Assembly: GCA_018257865.1 (NCBI GenBank)
Contig: JAEUBA010000292.1
Coordinates: 1-12,182 of the forward strand
DNA: 12,182 nt
DNA from: Stereocaulon alpinum
Taxonomy: Eukaryota > Ascomycota > Lecanoromycetes > Lecanorales > Stereocaulaceae
Reading direction: 5' to 3'
Under the pieces are notes generated by a model. That model was not told the origin of the DNA and searched no databases. It was given only the letters and a program-made list of their open reading frames with translations. The translations under genes were made by a program, and so were the position numbers. This document shows positions 1-9,918 of this stretch, one piece after another; within the stretch, counting starts at the first letter, position 1, and every line of letters begins with the position of its first letter.

Positions 1-47
1 AAGGTTTCTTTCGCGTCTAGAGGGCCTTCAACCCCCCTAGATTTCCT
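1..47. other. Left flank, not recognised
   Basis: This short sequence lies outside the left inverted repeat. It is more GC-rich than the interior, keeps a CA dinucleotide, and has no recognisable gene. It is probably host DNA or an older element, but it is too short to tell. Its last bases do not match the bases just outside the right inverted repeat, so no target-site duplication is visible here. Confidence 0.4.
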
Positions 48-120
48 AATAATGTAAGAGAACACCCTCATTAGTATATATAGATACTAGAATAGGCGTA
101 TAAATCAATCAATCAATCAA
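48..120 (+). repeat. Left 73-bp inverted repeat ending in (TCAA)4
   Basis: This is the reverse complement of 12066-12138 with two mismatches in 73 positions. The outer end begins AATAATGTAA and the inner end is four CAAT/TCAA units. It keeps several CA and TG dinucleotides, unlike the sequence immediately inside it, so it was largely spared by RIP. Its inner end abuts the point where the RT similarity of element B stops. Confidence 0.85.
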
Positions 121-1356
121 TAGCTTAATAAATCCCTTATAGAGGTAGTCTATAATATAGCGTTTAGCCTTAGAGAGTTACTTATTAGTTATCTTTTATA
201 GCGGCTTAAATATTAAGGTATTTAAGCTAGTAAGCTCGATTTTATAGTCTATACCTAGCCTTCTATTAGCTAATATATTAGAGTCTCTTTATAAAAAGAG
301 AGAGACGAACTCCTAGTATTATAATAGAAGCTTAGTCTTTACTAAGTCCTTATTAGCCTAGTATTTAATCTTAAGTACTTTCTAAGGTAAGAGGCTTATA
401 TCTACTATAGTAAGCTTAAGAAAAAGACGCTCTTAATATTAGTCCGCTTTATAGTTAATTTCGCCTTTAAAATCCTATATAGAGGCGATAAAAGTATTAG
501 AATTAGGAAGTCTTCTAGACTTCCTACTAAGGTAGAAATAAGATATTATAATAGCGGAAATTAGGGCGATATCTATCTTATAAGGGCTATAGCTAGGGCG
601 TTAAGCCTTAACTAGTAAGGTCTTTAGATTTAATATAACTAGTATATCTAACCCTTAGAGGGTATCCTCTATTTTAGCGAGGCGTTTTTCTAAGTCTTAT
701 ATAAAAGTTAATAGCCTACCGCTATATAAATTAGGTAATTTTAAGTAAGGGGGAGAAACTAAAGCTAACTACGGAGAGGGTAGTATACTTTAGGATAAAG
801 TATTAATCTAGCGGTCTATTAAAAGCTTAGGGTTAATAGAGGTGAGCCTAGCTTAGTTATAGTAATACTTATCTACCTTAAAAAGAACGTCCCGACGCTT
901 AGTATCTTATTAGTACTCTAGGGAAATTAGTTTCTTAAGCGAAGTTATAGGGAGGAGTACCCTCTTATTAAAGTACTATTAGATAGCTATATTAGTAGGC
1001 TATTTAAAGCTATTCCTCCCTTTTATATAGACTTACTTAATATTATAGTACTCTAAGAATTTCCAACTAATAAAAACGTTAGTCTAACCTAAGTTAGTAA
1101 TAAGGAATAGAAAATTAATATAATAATAGTTAATTATTATTATAAGAAGTAGAGCGACTATAATAGGGGAGCCGCTTTAGCTATTATAGCTAGTTAAGAT
1201 AATTAGCTTAGAAAGCTTAATAAAGTAAATCCTAAAGGACTTAGAAAGGGCGAAGGCGAGGGAGGTCTTAATTATACCGAAAATATTAGCTCTACTATTA
1301 ATATATAAATAGGTTTTAACGAAAGATCTATTATATCCTAGCTTTATATTAACTAG
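121..1356 (-). pseudogene. Element B pol fragment: protease and N-terminal edge of RT, RIP-decayed and truncated
   Basis: Read on the minus strand from 1356, one frame holds an aspartic protease followed by the RT approach region, with no net indel between the protease motif and the RT edge (376 codons). The protease DSGA motif lies at 1288-1299 and reads N-S-R-A, so the catalytic Asp is Asn and the Gly is Arg. It is followed by the family's I-F-G-I-I region and a late F-I-S-W segment. About 290 residues later come a D-Y-K-I-E-L segment (near 240) and L-S-K-A-K-R-Y-I (from 177), then K-G-F-I (near 130), which introduces the RT palm in ascomycete gypsy elements. Homology stops there, at the inverted repeat, so the palm, RNase H and integrase are missing. 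Stops are all TAA/TAG, as expected from RIP of Gln and Trp codons. The protease frame is -1 relative to the gag at 8249-9890. Confidence 0.8.
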
Positions 1357-1361
1357 GAACT
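1357..1361. repeat. Target-site duplication of element A, left copy (GAACT)
   Basis: GAACT sits directly outside the left LTR terminus and again directly outside the right LTR at 8244-8248. A 5-bp duplication is normal for Ty3/gypsy integrases. It fixes the ends of element A and shows the insertion was a true transposition into element B. Confidence 0.9.
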
Positions 1362-1610
1362 TGTAAAGGCTAGCGACGCCGGCTCTAAGCTAGCGCACTA
1401 AGGTATAAGAGACGTGAAGTTACTAGATTTAGGTATTAAGTAATAGATATAATTATATTACTTAGTAGTTAAGTAATAGTAGAACTAATTTCTAAAGATC
1501 CCTAAAATATAGGGGAGTCCTAGGTAGTAATACTATTACTAAGCCCCTAGACCCTAATTAATATTATTACGTTAGCGTAGCTATAACGCGTATACGCTTA
1601 AGGGTTAATA
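1362..1610 (-). repeat. 3' LTR of element A (249 bp)
   Basis: This copy pairs with 7995-8243 at equal length, with 17 differences and no indels. On the plus strand it begins TGTAAAGG and ends TTAATA, where the other copy ends TTAACA; the ancestral termini were therefore TG...CA, each copy having lost one end to RIP. The minus-strand polypurine tract at 1614-1624 shows that this is the 3' LTR. Confidence 0.93.
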
Positions 1611-1613
1611 GTA

Positions 1614-1624
1614 TCCTCCCCTCT
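1614..1624 (-). other. Polypurine tract of element A
   Basis: On the minus strand this is an uninterrupted 11-purine run (AGAGGGGAGGA), three bases from the 3' LTR. Such tracts prime plus-strand DNA synthesis in LTR retroelements. Its position fixes the orientation of A as minus strand. Confidence 0.75.
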
Positions 1625-2126
1625 AGGCCCTAGTCCCTAGGTACTAAAGTATATAGAATAGACTGCTCGTTAAAAACCCTTTAAACCTAGTAGGAAACGT
1701 AAGGGAAAAGAGTTAACCTAAAGGCGACGTCGTTAAGGCGGCGCCTTATATATATAGAATATCGTCTAACTACAATAACGCCCAAATCTATTATAATATA
1801 AAAAGAATACGTAGCAGGCGTAGCAGTAACGCGTAGTTATTAATAAATATAATTAATTACCAGCTGTGTTAGCGGGTAATAGCTACGTTATTATATTATT
1901 AGTTATTATTATTTTAAATAGCTTTAACGTATAGCGACGTTATAGCGACGATAACCTACGGGTATATAAATAATAACTTTCCCCCTAACTTCTCTCTCTT
2001 TATAACTCTTAATACGACTTATACGTTCCCTAATATTAGCGTGCCTATATCGTAATTAATATTACTAATATAGTTAACAGTTCTTCTCGTTATAATAATA
2101 TCCAAATATTCTCTTAAGATCGTATA

Positions 2127-2285
2127 TCGCTATCGCGTAATTAGCGTATATTATTAGCTGCTAATATATTACTTATAGGTATAACTTATATACACACTTA
2201 ATATTATACGTCGCTATCGCGTAACCAGCGCGTATTACTAGCTACTAATACTTATAGACTATATTATTAATATACCTTTACCCTA
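2127..2285. repeat. Two-copy imperfect tandem repeat, period about 84 bp
   Basis: The sequence TCGCTATCGCG begins at 2127 and again at 2211. In both copies it is followed by TAA, an AGCG-containing stretch and GCT(G/A)CTAATA, with mostly C/T and G/A differences. The second copy has a small internal deletion. It lies in the non-coding 3' part of element A. Confidence 0.6.
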
Positions 2286-2819
2286 TAGGACTTATTTCTA
2301 TATAGGGAATAATAATTACGATCGTAGTAATACTCCTCCCTATTAATATTATAAGGATAGCTACTATAGGCTTAATTATTATTATAAGGTATATTATTCT
2401 AATAGCTCTGCTACGTCGCCTCCTAATATATCTAAATCCTAGAGCTGTTTCGTCGGTCTATACAGCGATTAGTATAGCGTTATAGGCGCGAAGGCTAGAC
2501 TTACTAAGTATAATATAAGCGTAAGAAAATCGGGAAGCGTATTACCTAATAGCGAAAAGCGTAAGGCTAAACTATAGCGATAAGTAGGGTAGCTCCTATA
2601 ATAATTACTAATCTCTAATAGGAACTTACGGCGGCGAGATAGTAGGTCGTAGAACTTAAGTAAACTATTACTAACTAGTAGTTTAAGTTAGGAACCCTCT
2701 AATAAATAATTACTAAGTATACTAAGGAGATAGAGAGTCTCTAGTAATATATTAAGCTCTTAGAGGAGTAATTATACCGCTATATATTAGCGTAGAGACG
2801 GCGTTAGGATATTTATTTA

Positions 2820-2842
2820 TTTTTTCCTTCTTCTTTTCTTCT
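2820..2842 (-). other. Internal 23-nt polypurine run in element A
   Basis: The plus strand carries 23 uninterrupted pyrimidines, so the minus (coding) strand has a purine run twice as long as the LTR-adjacent tract. It could be a second plus-strand priming site or simple low complexity; the sequence alone cannot decide. Confidence 0.35.
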
Positions 2843-3104
2843 ACTAATATTTAGTAGCGCACCCGTATACGTCGTCTTACTAATATAAGATAGATATTTA
2901 GCTAGTAATTAATTTAATCTCTTCTTTATTTTATTAAGGTATAAGTAAGTAAGTATAATAATTATAGAGGAGTACGCTTATAATATAAGACTATTTACTT
3001 ATAAGGTTTATAATTATTATAACTTATATCGTCGCCGCCGCTTGCTCGCTACTATTAGTAGTATTTAAAGAACTAGAGACTATATACGCTTACTAACTAT
3101 CTAC

Positions 3105-3250
3105 TTATTAAAGGCTTAAGTTAAATTACGGGTATCCTTAAGCTCTTCGTCTAGTAACTACTAGTTATATTCTTTACCCTAGCTAGTCTATTTAACCTTA
3201 TACTAGACGCCTTACTTATCTTAAACCTTATCTATAATTTCTTTAACCTC
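3105..3250 (-). other. Chromodomain at the end of element A pol
   Basis: On the minus strand the frame reads E-V-K-E-I-I-D, then a Gly-Val-x-Tyr-x-V-K core followed by a stop where Trp is expected, an E-Y-N segment and D-E-E-L-K. This matches the chromodomain fold pattern of a first strand, a YxVKW core and an acidic ExL helix start. Chromodomains on integrases direct insertion to heterochromatin by binding methylated H3K9. It is in frame with integrase. The aromatic Trp of the core is lost to a TAG stop, consistent with TGG to TAG by RIP. Confidence 0.72.
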
Positions 3251-6200
3251 CTATATCTTATTATTATTAATAAGTTTAGGGGCTTATATAAAGTTCGCTA
3301 ATATTATATCGCTATCGCGAAGGTAGTATAGTTCTAATAATAAGATATAAAAAGTATTATAGATTCTATAAGTTTACGGTAGTAGAAGGTAGTAAGCCTA
3401 CGCTCCTACTTTATTAGTAATCCTAAAAGGCCCTACGAATTTATAAGATAACTTTTTACTTAGGTATTTTTACTTAAGATTCTTAGTTAATAGTATTACT
3501 AAATCTCTAACCTTATAGCTTTAAGACTTATAATTCTTATTATACTACTTAGCTTAAAACTCTCTAGCGCGCTATAGGCGTTCCGTAGCTTTATCTCTTA
3601 ATACTTATAGTAATCTAATCCTCTTATTTATAGTAGGTATCCTCCCTTTAAGGGACTTATCCTTAAGCTCCTAACGAAGTTTAGGGTAATATCTATATAT
3701 TAAGTAGAACGGCGTCGTTCTAATAGAGGAATAAAGACTATTTATATATACGAATTCTACTATTAGTAGCTGTTTCGCCTAAGTGGTCTGCTTATTATTA
3801 ATAAAGACCCGTAAGTAGTACTCTAGCACCTAATTCTAGCGTTCCGGTTAACTATTAGTCTAAGGATAAAAGGCGGTACTTAGGCGGCGCTTAATCTTAA
3901 AGTAAAAATAAATAGCTAACTAGAAGGCGCTAGTAAATACTAAGCCTCTATCGCTAATAATACTATTAGATATACTATAATAGTATACTACCTTAGTATA
4001 AAAAACATCCGCCAGCTCAGCAGCGTTAATTATAGTAGTAGTAGGTATATACCTTATTATCTTTATAAATTAATTAATAATTACTAGAATAGCGTTATAG
4101 ACTATATTCTTATATTTACTTAAGGGTAGACCTATAATAAAGTCTATTAAGAGCTCCTTCTATAGCTTATTAGTAATAGGAAGCGAACTTAGTTCGCTAT
4201 AGGGGCGATAGTAGGGAGCCTTAGTTCTTTAGTAGATATTATAAGTCTTAATATACTTATTAACCTACTTAGAACTCCTATACTAAAAGTATTTATAGGT
4301 AAGTAACTTATATATCTTCTTAGTACTAAAGTGCCCTACTAGGGGATTATTATAGTATTTACTAATAAGTTCTTCCCTTAAGGCTTCGTCTCTAAGGATA
4401 TATAGGTAGTTATTATTTCTTAATAAACTTTCTAGGTCTAAAGCCTATACCTTACTTCGGAGACGGCGCTGCGACGGTATACCCTTATTTATAGAAAAGG
4501 ATTTCGTCTAATTATTAGCAGCTTATAAGTCTCGAATTAAAGTCTTAATTAAATATTAAGGATTCTTATAAGCTAACTTAATAATACCTCTTATATCCTT
4601 CTAAGGAATAATAACTTAGAGGCCTATAATTTAAAACGCCGGCGATATTACTATAATAATTTCTTTACCTTCCTTATCTCTACTCTAAAGTACGAGTTTA
4701 TTCTATAACGTTAGCAATAACTTAGTATTTAGCGGGGAACTTCCTTTATAATTAGGGCGTTATAATAGCGGATCCGCAGGATTCGTTTTTCTAGTATAAT
4801 AAGTAATTTCGAAATTAAAAGCAGCGAGCGTTAGCGCCTATCTAGCTTACTAGGAATTTAATTACTTCTACTTTATAAAGCCCTTAAGATTATTATAATT
4901 AGTAAGAACCTTAATAGTAAACGGGCTACCTTCTAGGTAGTACTGCTACTATTTTATTACCGCTACTATAGCGAGTAATTCTTAGTTATAAACCTTATAA
5001 TTCTACTCCGCAGGAATTATCTTCTAAGACTAAAAGGTAATTAGGTACTAGTAGCTATTATTATCCAGCTGCGTAAGTACTACTATAATAGTAAAGTTAG
5101 AGGCGTTAGTTTCTATACGTAACTTTACTTCTAGGTTAAAGTAGCGGAGAAACAGCGTACTAGAAAAGATATCCCGAAGCTTTTAAAAAGTACCTTTAGT
5201 ACTATTATTCTACTAAAGTTAACCTACCTTTTTCCCGTCCTTACTACCTTTAAGCAAGTCGGTTAGAGGCGCGGTAACAGCAGCGTAATTATAAATAAAC
5301 CGCTAGTAGAAATTTATAAAGCCTAAAAAGACTTATATATCTTAAAAGGTCTTTAGCCTAGGCTATTCCCTAATTATCGTTATACGTTCCTAATCTATTA
5401 CTACGCTATCAGTAGATATAATAAATCTAAGAAATTTAACCCGTTTAGTACTAAACTAACACTTCTTTAGGTTAGCGAAAAGCGAGAACTAATATAATTA
5501 TTCTAGTACTTACTAAATATACCGCTAGTAGTCCGCTAGGTTCGCGCTATAAATTAAGATATTATTAAGATAGATAATATACGAAATATTAATAAGCCCT
5601 ATAAGAGCCCTATTAATATACGCTTAAAACGTCGCTAGGGCGTTAGCGAGCCTAAAAGGTATAACTAAGTATTTAAAGTAGCTATAGCGGGTACGGAACG
5701 CAGTTTTCTACTTATTACCTTCTTTAATTTAGATCCTATAATAGGTATCCTTTAAGTCTAACTTAGTAAACTTTTTAGCTCTATATAGGCAGTCTAATAT
5801 CTTAGTAATTAGAGGTAATAGGTATCGATTTTTAACAGTTACCGTATTTAACCCCTAATAATTAATATAAAGACGCAGCCTACTATCCTTCTTTAGTATA
5901 AAGAGGATAGGTACTCTAGCTGAAGAAACTAAACAGCGTATCTAACCTTTTATAAGCGTATTATTAAAATAGCGCCGCAGCTCCGCTAGCTTAGATTAAG
6001 ATAGATTATAGAGAGGCCTATAAGGCGGCTCCTTACTATCCTTAATATTAATTATATAGTCGCCTTCCTTTAATAAGGGTAAGGTTCCAGCTTTCTTATT
6101 TAAGAAGATATTAGAGAACTCTAGCAGTTCCTTTAGAATCTATTCTAAGCTTCCTCTATCTAAGTAATTAGTCGCTATAGCAGCGTATATAATTATATAA

Positions 6201-6640
6201 ACTTTAGGCTCCTTCTTAAGGTAATAGCTAAAGATAGTAGGCTTATTAACCTAAAACTTTTTAGTATTAACCTTAAACCGCTACTACTCTGCTAAAGGAT
6301 CGAGTAAAATCTTTATTTACTTTAACCCTAGTATACCAACCATAATATTAGGACTCTTAAGATTAATAGTATAGAAAAGTATACTATACTCCTTACCGCA
6401 GCCCTAGCTATTAATAAGTATATACTTAAATTAATAGGTACTATAGATATATATACTAAAGCTACTTAGAGCTTCTAGTAGTAGTAAGTTAGCGGTAGAA
6501 GGTAGTAGGTCCTATTAAACTATAAACTTCTAGGAGATTAAATTAAGCTACGATCTAGTATCTAGTAAAGTAGTAACCTACTATAGACTAGTATTAAGTA
6601 TTATCTAACCCTTAGTTAGGATAGAAGGACTTACCTCTAC
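3105..6640 (-). pseudogene. Element A pol: protease, RT, RNase H, integrase, chromodomain (RIP-dead)
   Basis: All landmarks share one frame. Protease: L-L-D-T-R-S at 6551-6568, with the motif Gly changed to Arg. RT (about 5390-6090): P-I-L-F-I-L-K-K-D, then K-L-D-L-K-D-T-Y with catalytic Asp at 5756-5758 intact; the Y-x-D-D box at 5561-5572 reads Y-L-N-N. RNase H (about 4750-5200): E-T-N-A-S-N, catalytic Asp at 5105-5107 now Asn, then N-P-A-D-P-L near its end. Integrase (about 3600-4460): zinc-domain CxxC reads Y-N-I-Y at 4232-4243; core Asp at 4142-4144, Asp at 3950-3952 and Glu at 3842-3844 are retained with the expected D-x35-E spacing. A chromodomain follows at 3105-3250. The protease lies -1 relative to gag. 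The start is not assignable, since pol would be made by frameshifting. Confidence 0.93.
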
Positions 6641-6679
6641 TTTTTAGGTTTCTTCCCCCGCTTTTAAGGCGATTACGGG

Positions 6680-7950
6680 GGCTAATCGTTTTTTACTAAT
6701 ACTATACTAATACTAGTATAAGTTATAGGCTTATCGCGATTAGGATAATTTAGGCTTATATAGCCTAGCTTTCTATAATAATAGTAGATAAGCTTAGTTA
6801 CTAAATCTAAATTAGTCTTCCGCTTTAGACTCCTTAAATAAGATTTATTTTACGCTAACTATAAGCTATCAACCCTTAGGCCCAGCCTATTAGGCTTAGA
6901 AATCCGTTATTCTAATAGGCGGCTCCCTTATAACTTAGAGGCCCTATAGTTAGATAATTTCCTATAAGTACTTAAGCCGCCGCCTCCGTAATACTTACGC
7001 CCTATAGTATTCTCTTATATAATAGCTTAGGTAATAATATTATCCCTATTATTAAATACCTTACCTATACTTAAGATTTTATTCTTTAGCTCCGGTCTTA
7101 GCTTAGCTAGAAAGAGGTTAGCTTTAAACTCTAAGGCTATAGGCGGTAGGTTAGCTTCTAACTCCTCTAAGTAGGCCTTAAATATAGTAACTTTCTAGTT
7201 AGAACATTACTTTACCTCCTTAAACCTTTCGTAGGCGAGGAGATAGCGGTTAATAGGATCTATAACTAAATTATATAGGAATTACTTAAAGAATTCGAAC
7301 ATTATATTATCCTATCTATAGTCCTTTAGGTAGGTATTCTACTAGGAATTTAGGTTATCTTTTAGGGCGTCTATATAGTAGACTATCTTAGATAGTTCGG
7401 TAGTAAAGTACTCTAGACTCTTAAGAAACTTCTTCTCTAAGTTAGTAAACTAGCGTAAGTATTTACCCTTACTAATTCCCTTATAGGGTTATATATTCTT
7501 AGGCCGAAAGCTTTTCGGTACTAGGGGTCTTTAGAGTCTAATAGGTAGGTTCGTAGGCGCGCTAAAGGCGGGCGTTATAAGACGTAAAGGAATCCTTTAG
7601 CTAGCAATATCAACTAATTATACTAATATAGCGGTAGTAGGATATTATTCCTCCTCTTAAACCGTCCCTATAGGTATTCTAATAGTACTCCGCGACCTAG
7701 GGTATTAAATTATATTATTTTCAGCTTCTAATACTGATAATTCGCGTAGTTACTTTAGGCGGCGATTCGTCGCTTAGACTTCTTATAAGTATTACTTAAA
7801 ATTAGCGTTATCTAAATTAGAGGTATCTAGCTGAGACTCTCTATCAGTCCTATAGCTCTCCGTAGGATTATTATTATTATTAATATCGTTAGGTTCTTCG
7901 GCGTTAGCAACGGTTATAGTAGTATAACCGCGCGTCTAACCCGATATTAT
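6680..7950 (-). pseudogene. Element A gag with CCHC zinc knuckle (RIP-dead)
   Basis: A single minus-strand frame runs from the 5' LTR side: an acidic, Asn-rich N-terminus (near 7902-7840, five Asn in a row), then a retrotransposon-gag capsid region with the pattern N-T-Y-L-K-D, F-E-F-F-K, L-A-Y-E-R-F-K and A-Y-L-E-E-L (about 7360-7130). The zinc knuckle follows at 6745-6786. Its spacing is exactly C-x2-C-x4-H-x4-C, but all four ligands are Tyr, as expected from TGY and CAY both becoming TAY. Gag forms the virus-like particle and packages element RNA. Many TAA/TAG stops occur and no start codon can be trusted. The knuckle is followed, in the -1 frame, by protease. Confidence 0.85.
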
Positions 7951-7994
7951 AGTAACTCCGGGCCTCTCCCTTAAAAAGGTAGAGAAATTAGAAC

Positions 7995-8243
7995 TATAAA
8001 GGCTAGCGACGCCGGCTCTAAGCTAGCGCACTAAGGTATAAGAGATATAAAGTTACTAGATTCAGGTATTAAGTAATAGATATAATCATATTACTTAGTA
8101 GTTAAATAGTAGCAGAACTAATTTCTAAAGATCCCTAAAACACGGGGGAGTCCTAGGTAGTAATACTATTACCAAGCCCCTAGACCCTAATTAATATTAT
8201 TACGTTAGCGTAGCTATAACGCGCACACGCTTAAGAGTTAACA
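7995..8243 (-). repeat. 5' LTR of element A (249 bp)
   Basis: This copy pairs with 1362-1610 without gaps. It keeps more CA/TG than the left copy (for example near 8063, 8142 and 8224), so it was RIPed less. Its inner (left) end adjoins the gag leader, making it the 5' LTR of a minus-strand element. I could not identify the tRNA matching the primer-binding site just inside, at 7994 and below. Confidence 0.93.
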
Positions 8244-8248
8244 GAACT
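8244..8248. repeat. Target-site duplication of element A, right copy (GAACT)
   Basis: This GAACT is identical to 1357-1361 and immediately follows the TTAACA terminus of the right LTR. Confidence 0.9.
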
Positions 8249-9890
8249 AGTAGCCTCTAATAAGGGCCTAAAAGTTAAATTATAAGTCCTTCTATAGATT
8301 AGGGCTCCTACTATAGCTAGAGACTTTACTATAGCCTAGGAGTTTTCTAATAGCTCGTTAGACTCTATTTCCTTACTAACTATAATCTCCGAAATCTTCT
8401 TCTTAAGAGACTATTAGCTGCGCTTCTAAGGATAGTCGTTCGCCTAGTAGCTAATTTTACCGCAGTTATTATACAGTAAGTTAGCGGGTATCTTAGGGGA
8501 AGCTAGTACTACTAGTACTAGAGAAGGAGGATAAGGGTAAGAAATAGTATTCCTAAAGGAGACTTAGCGATCTAAGCGGGGAGCTGAGATAGGGGTAGGT
8601 AAAGAGGGTCGCTAGCTACTTATCTTAAGGATACTATAGGGATCTAAGGCTATCCCTATCTAAGGCTTATTTACTATTTCCTTAGACCTAATATTTTATA
8701 TCTCTTAATCTAAGATCGCGAGATACTCGTCTAGGGTGCTATAGTCCTTATTTATATTATACTTTTCTATATAGACGCTTTTCTTTAAGGCGGGAGAGAT
8801 TTTCTTATATAGATCCTTAAACTAATACTAGGTACTAATCTTTCTAGTAGTCGCTAGGTAGGTAAACTTAACTTAGAAGGTATTATAGGTTATAGATTCT
8901 ATCTTAAGCTTATAGTACGCGCAGCGAGTAGACTAGACGCAGTTATAGTTAAAAAAACGCTAATCTAGTACCTTTAATATATTAGCGGTATTATATATAG
9001 GGGACGCGTAGGTTAGATCTATATATTAAAGGATTAGGGTTTTCGCCTCTCCTATAGTATACTTATAATATATAGAGACTTACTTAGCTCTATCCTAAAA
9101 ATTAGTAGGGTATTCCTCTATAAAAATCTTTATATCTATCTTCTATATATTATATTTAACCTCCCCCGTATAATTGCTAAAGTAGGATCGGGGGTATTTA
9201 ATTTTTAATACTTTAATAGCTATCCCGCTAGGTGCGGGCTTAAAGAGGTAGTAATCTACTAACGGCTAGAGGTTAGTAGTAAGGGATCTTTATTAGCGGG
9301 GATTATTCGGAGGTAGGGTTAGAGTAAGGGTAGCCTACTAAGATTAGGATTCTACTAAAGCTATTACGATAATAGTAGTAATAATAGCTTACTAAGCTAG
9401 GGTAAAGAGGGGTATTTAGTTAGCTATCCTATTACTTAATAGGGGAATAGTAATAGTATTTTTAGTAGGGGGGTTATTCTTAATATCCCTAAAGATATCT
9501 TTTAAGCTTAAGTCCTCTAAGGCTTCTAGTTTAGAATTCTTAGTTAATAGTAGAGGATCGTTAGGGTTAGAAGAGGAAGGTATAGGTACTAAGGATTAAC
9601 TCCTTAAGGTAGATAGAAATCCTAGCCGGTTAGGGGGTATACTTTAGCGTATACTCTTATAAGGTAGTATATAAGTATAGTAGTACGCGTATTATTAGAG
9701 TTTTTCGAGTATAGGTATTAACGCGAAGGTAGTTAGGGGTTTTAAAAAAATAGGGATCTAGCTTTCTCTAAGATATACTAATTATTTAATTAGTAGGTAC
9801 CTGCTTATTAAGTAGATAGTACTCTTTATTAATAGGCAGCTTACTAAGTTTAGCCTTAGTCTAAAAGAATAGGTAAGATACGACGCTTTA
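8249..9890 (-). pseudogene. Element B gag with zinc knuckle (RIP-dead)
   Basis: One minus-strand frame, broken only by TAA/TAG, extends from near the B LTR to the insertion site of A. The N-terminal third is Pro/Ser/Asn-rich and low in complexity. A capsid-like region lies at about 9240-8700, with F-K-P-A-P-S-G, I-K-Y-P-R-S-Y-F, and a late D-L-Y-K-K-I-S-P-A-L followed by L-D-E-Y-L-A-I-L-D, typical of gypsy-type gag. The zinc knuckle is at 8432-8473 with C-x2-C-x4-H-x4-C spacing: the second Cys survives, the other three ligands are Tyr. A basic, charged tail follows, then the junction with A. The start is not assignable because ATG codons are RIPed to ATA. The protease continues past element A in the -1 frame. 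Confidence 0.8.
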
Positions 9891-9918
9891 TAGCGGAGGG
9901 GGTATTAGTCCTATTTTA

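Larger units (their letters stand above)
1625..3104 (-). other. Long 3' region of element A after the chromodomain, no recognised gene
   Basis: About 1.5 kb separates the chromodomain from the polypurine tract, long for a chromovirus 3' region. It contains a partial tandem repeat (2127-2285), a 23-nt purine run on the minus strand (2820-2842), and a Tyr/Asn/Ser-rich stretch (2267-2465) still in the pol frame. TAA/TAG stops occur throughout. The Tyr/Asn richness may simply result from RIP turning TGY and CAY codons into TAY, so I do not call a gene. A C-terminal pol extension, a decayed extra ORF or a plain 3' UTR are all possible. Confidence 0.4.
1362..8243 (-). mobile_element. Full-length Ty3/gypsy chromovirus A, RIP-inactivated, nested in element B
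   Basis: This 6882-bp element has two 249-bp LTRs, a 5-bp duplication (GAACT), a polypurine tract, gag with a CCHC knuckle, and pol ordered protease-RT-RNase H-integrase-chromodomain. That order defines Ty3/gypsy, and the C-terminal chromodomain places it among chromoviruses, which include fungal elements such as MAGGY and CfT1. Pol is in one frame throughout and lies -1 to gag. The element cannot be active: the RT double Asp, the RNase H Asp, all knuckle ligands and the integrase CxxC pair are substituted, and both frames are full of TAA/TAG. Why about 1.5 kb lies between the chromodomain and the 3' LTR is unclear. Confidence 0.93.

Noticed and set aside
1..47. Extension of the inverted repeat outward past position 48
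   Set aside because: A loose resemblance (GATTTC against GGTTTC) exists between the left flank and the reverse-complemented right flank, but it needs gaps and fades within about 15 bases.
2267..2465. Separate Tyr/Asn-rich low-complexity protein
   Set aside because: RIP converts Cys and His codons to Tyr and enriches TAT and AAT, so the composition can arise by mutation alone. It is kept only as a note in the 3' region of element A.
7970..7994. Primer-binding site of element A
   Set aside because: The bases just inside the 5' LTR did not match any tRNA 3' end I could recognise with confidence, so no site is annotated.
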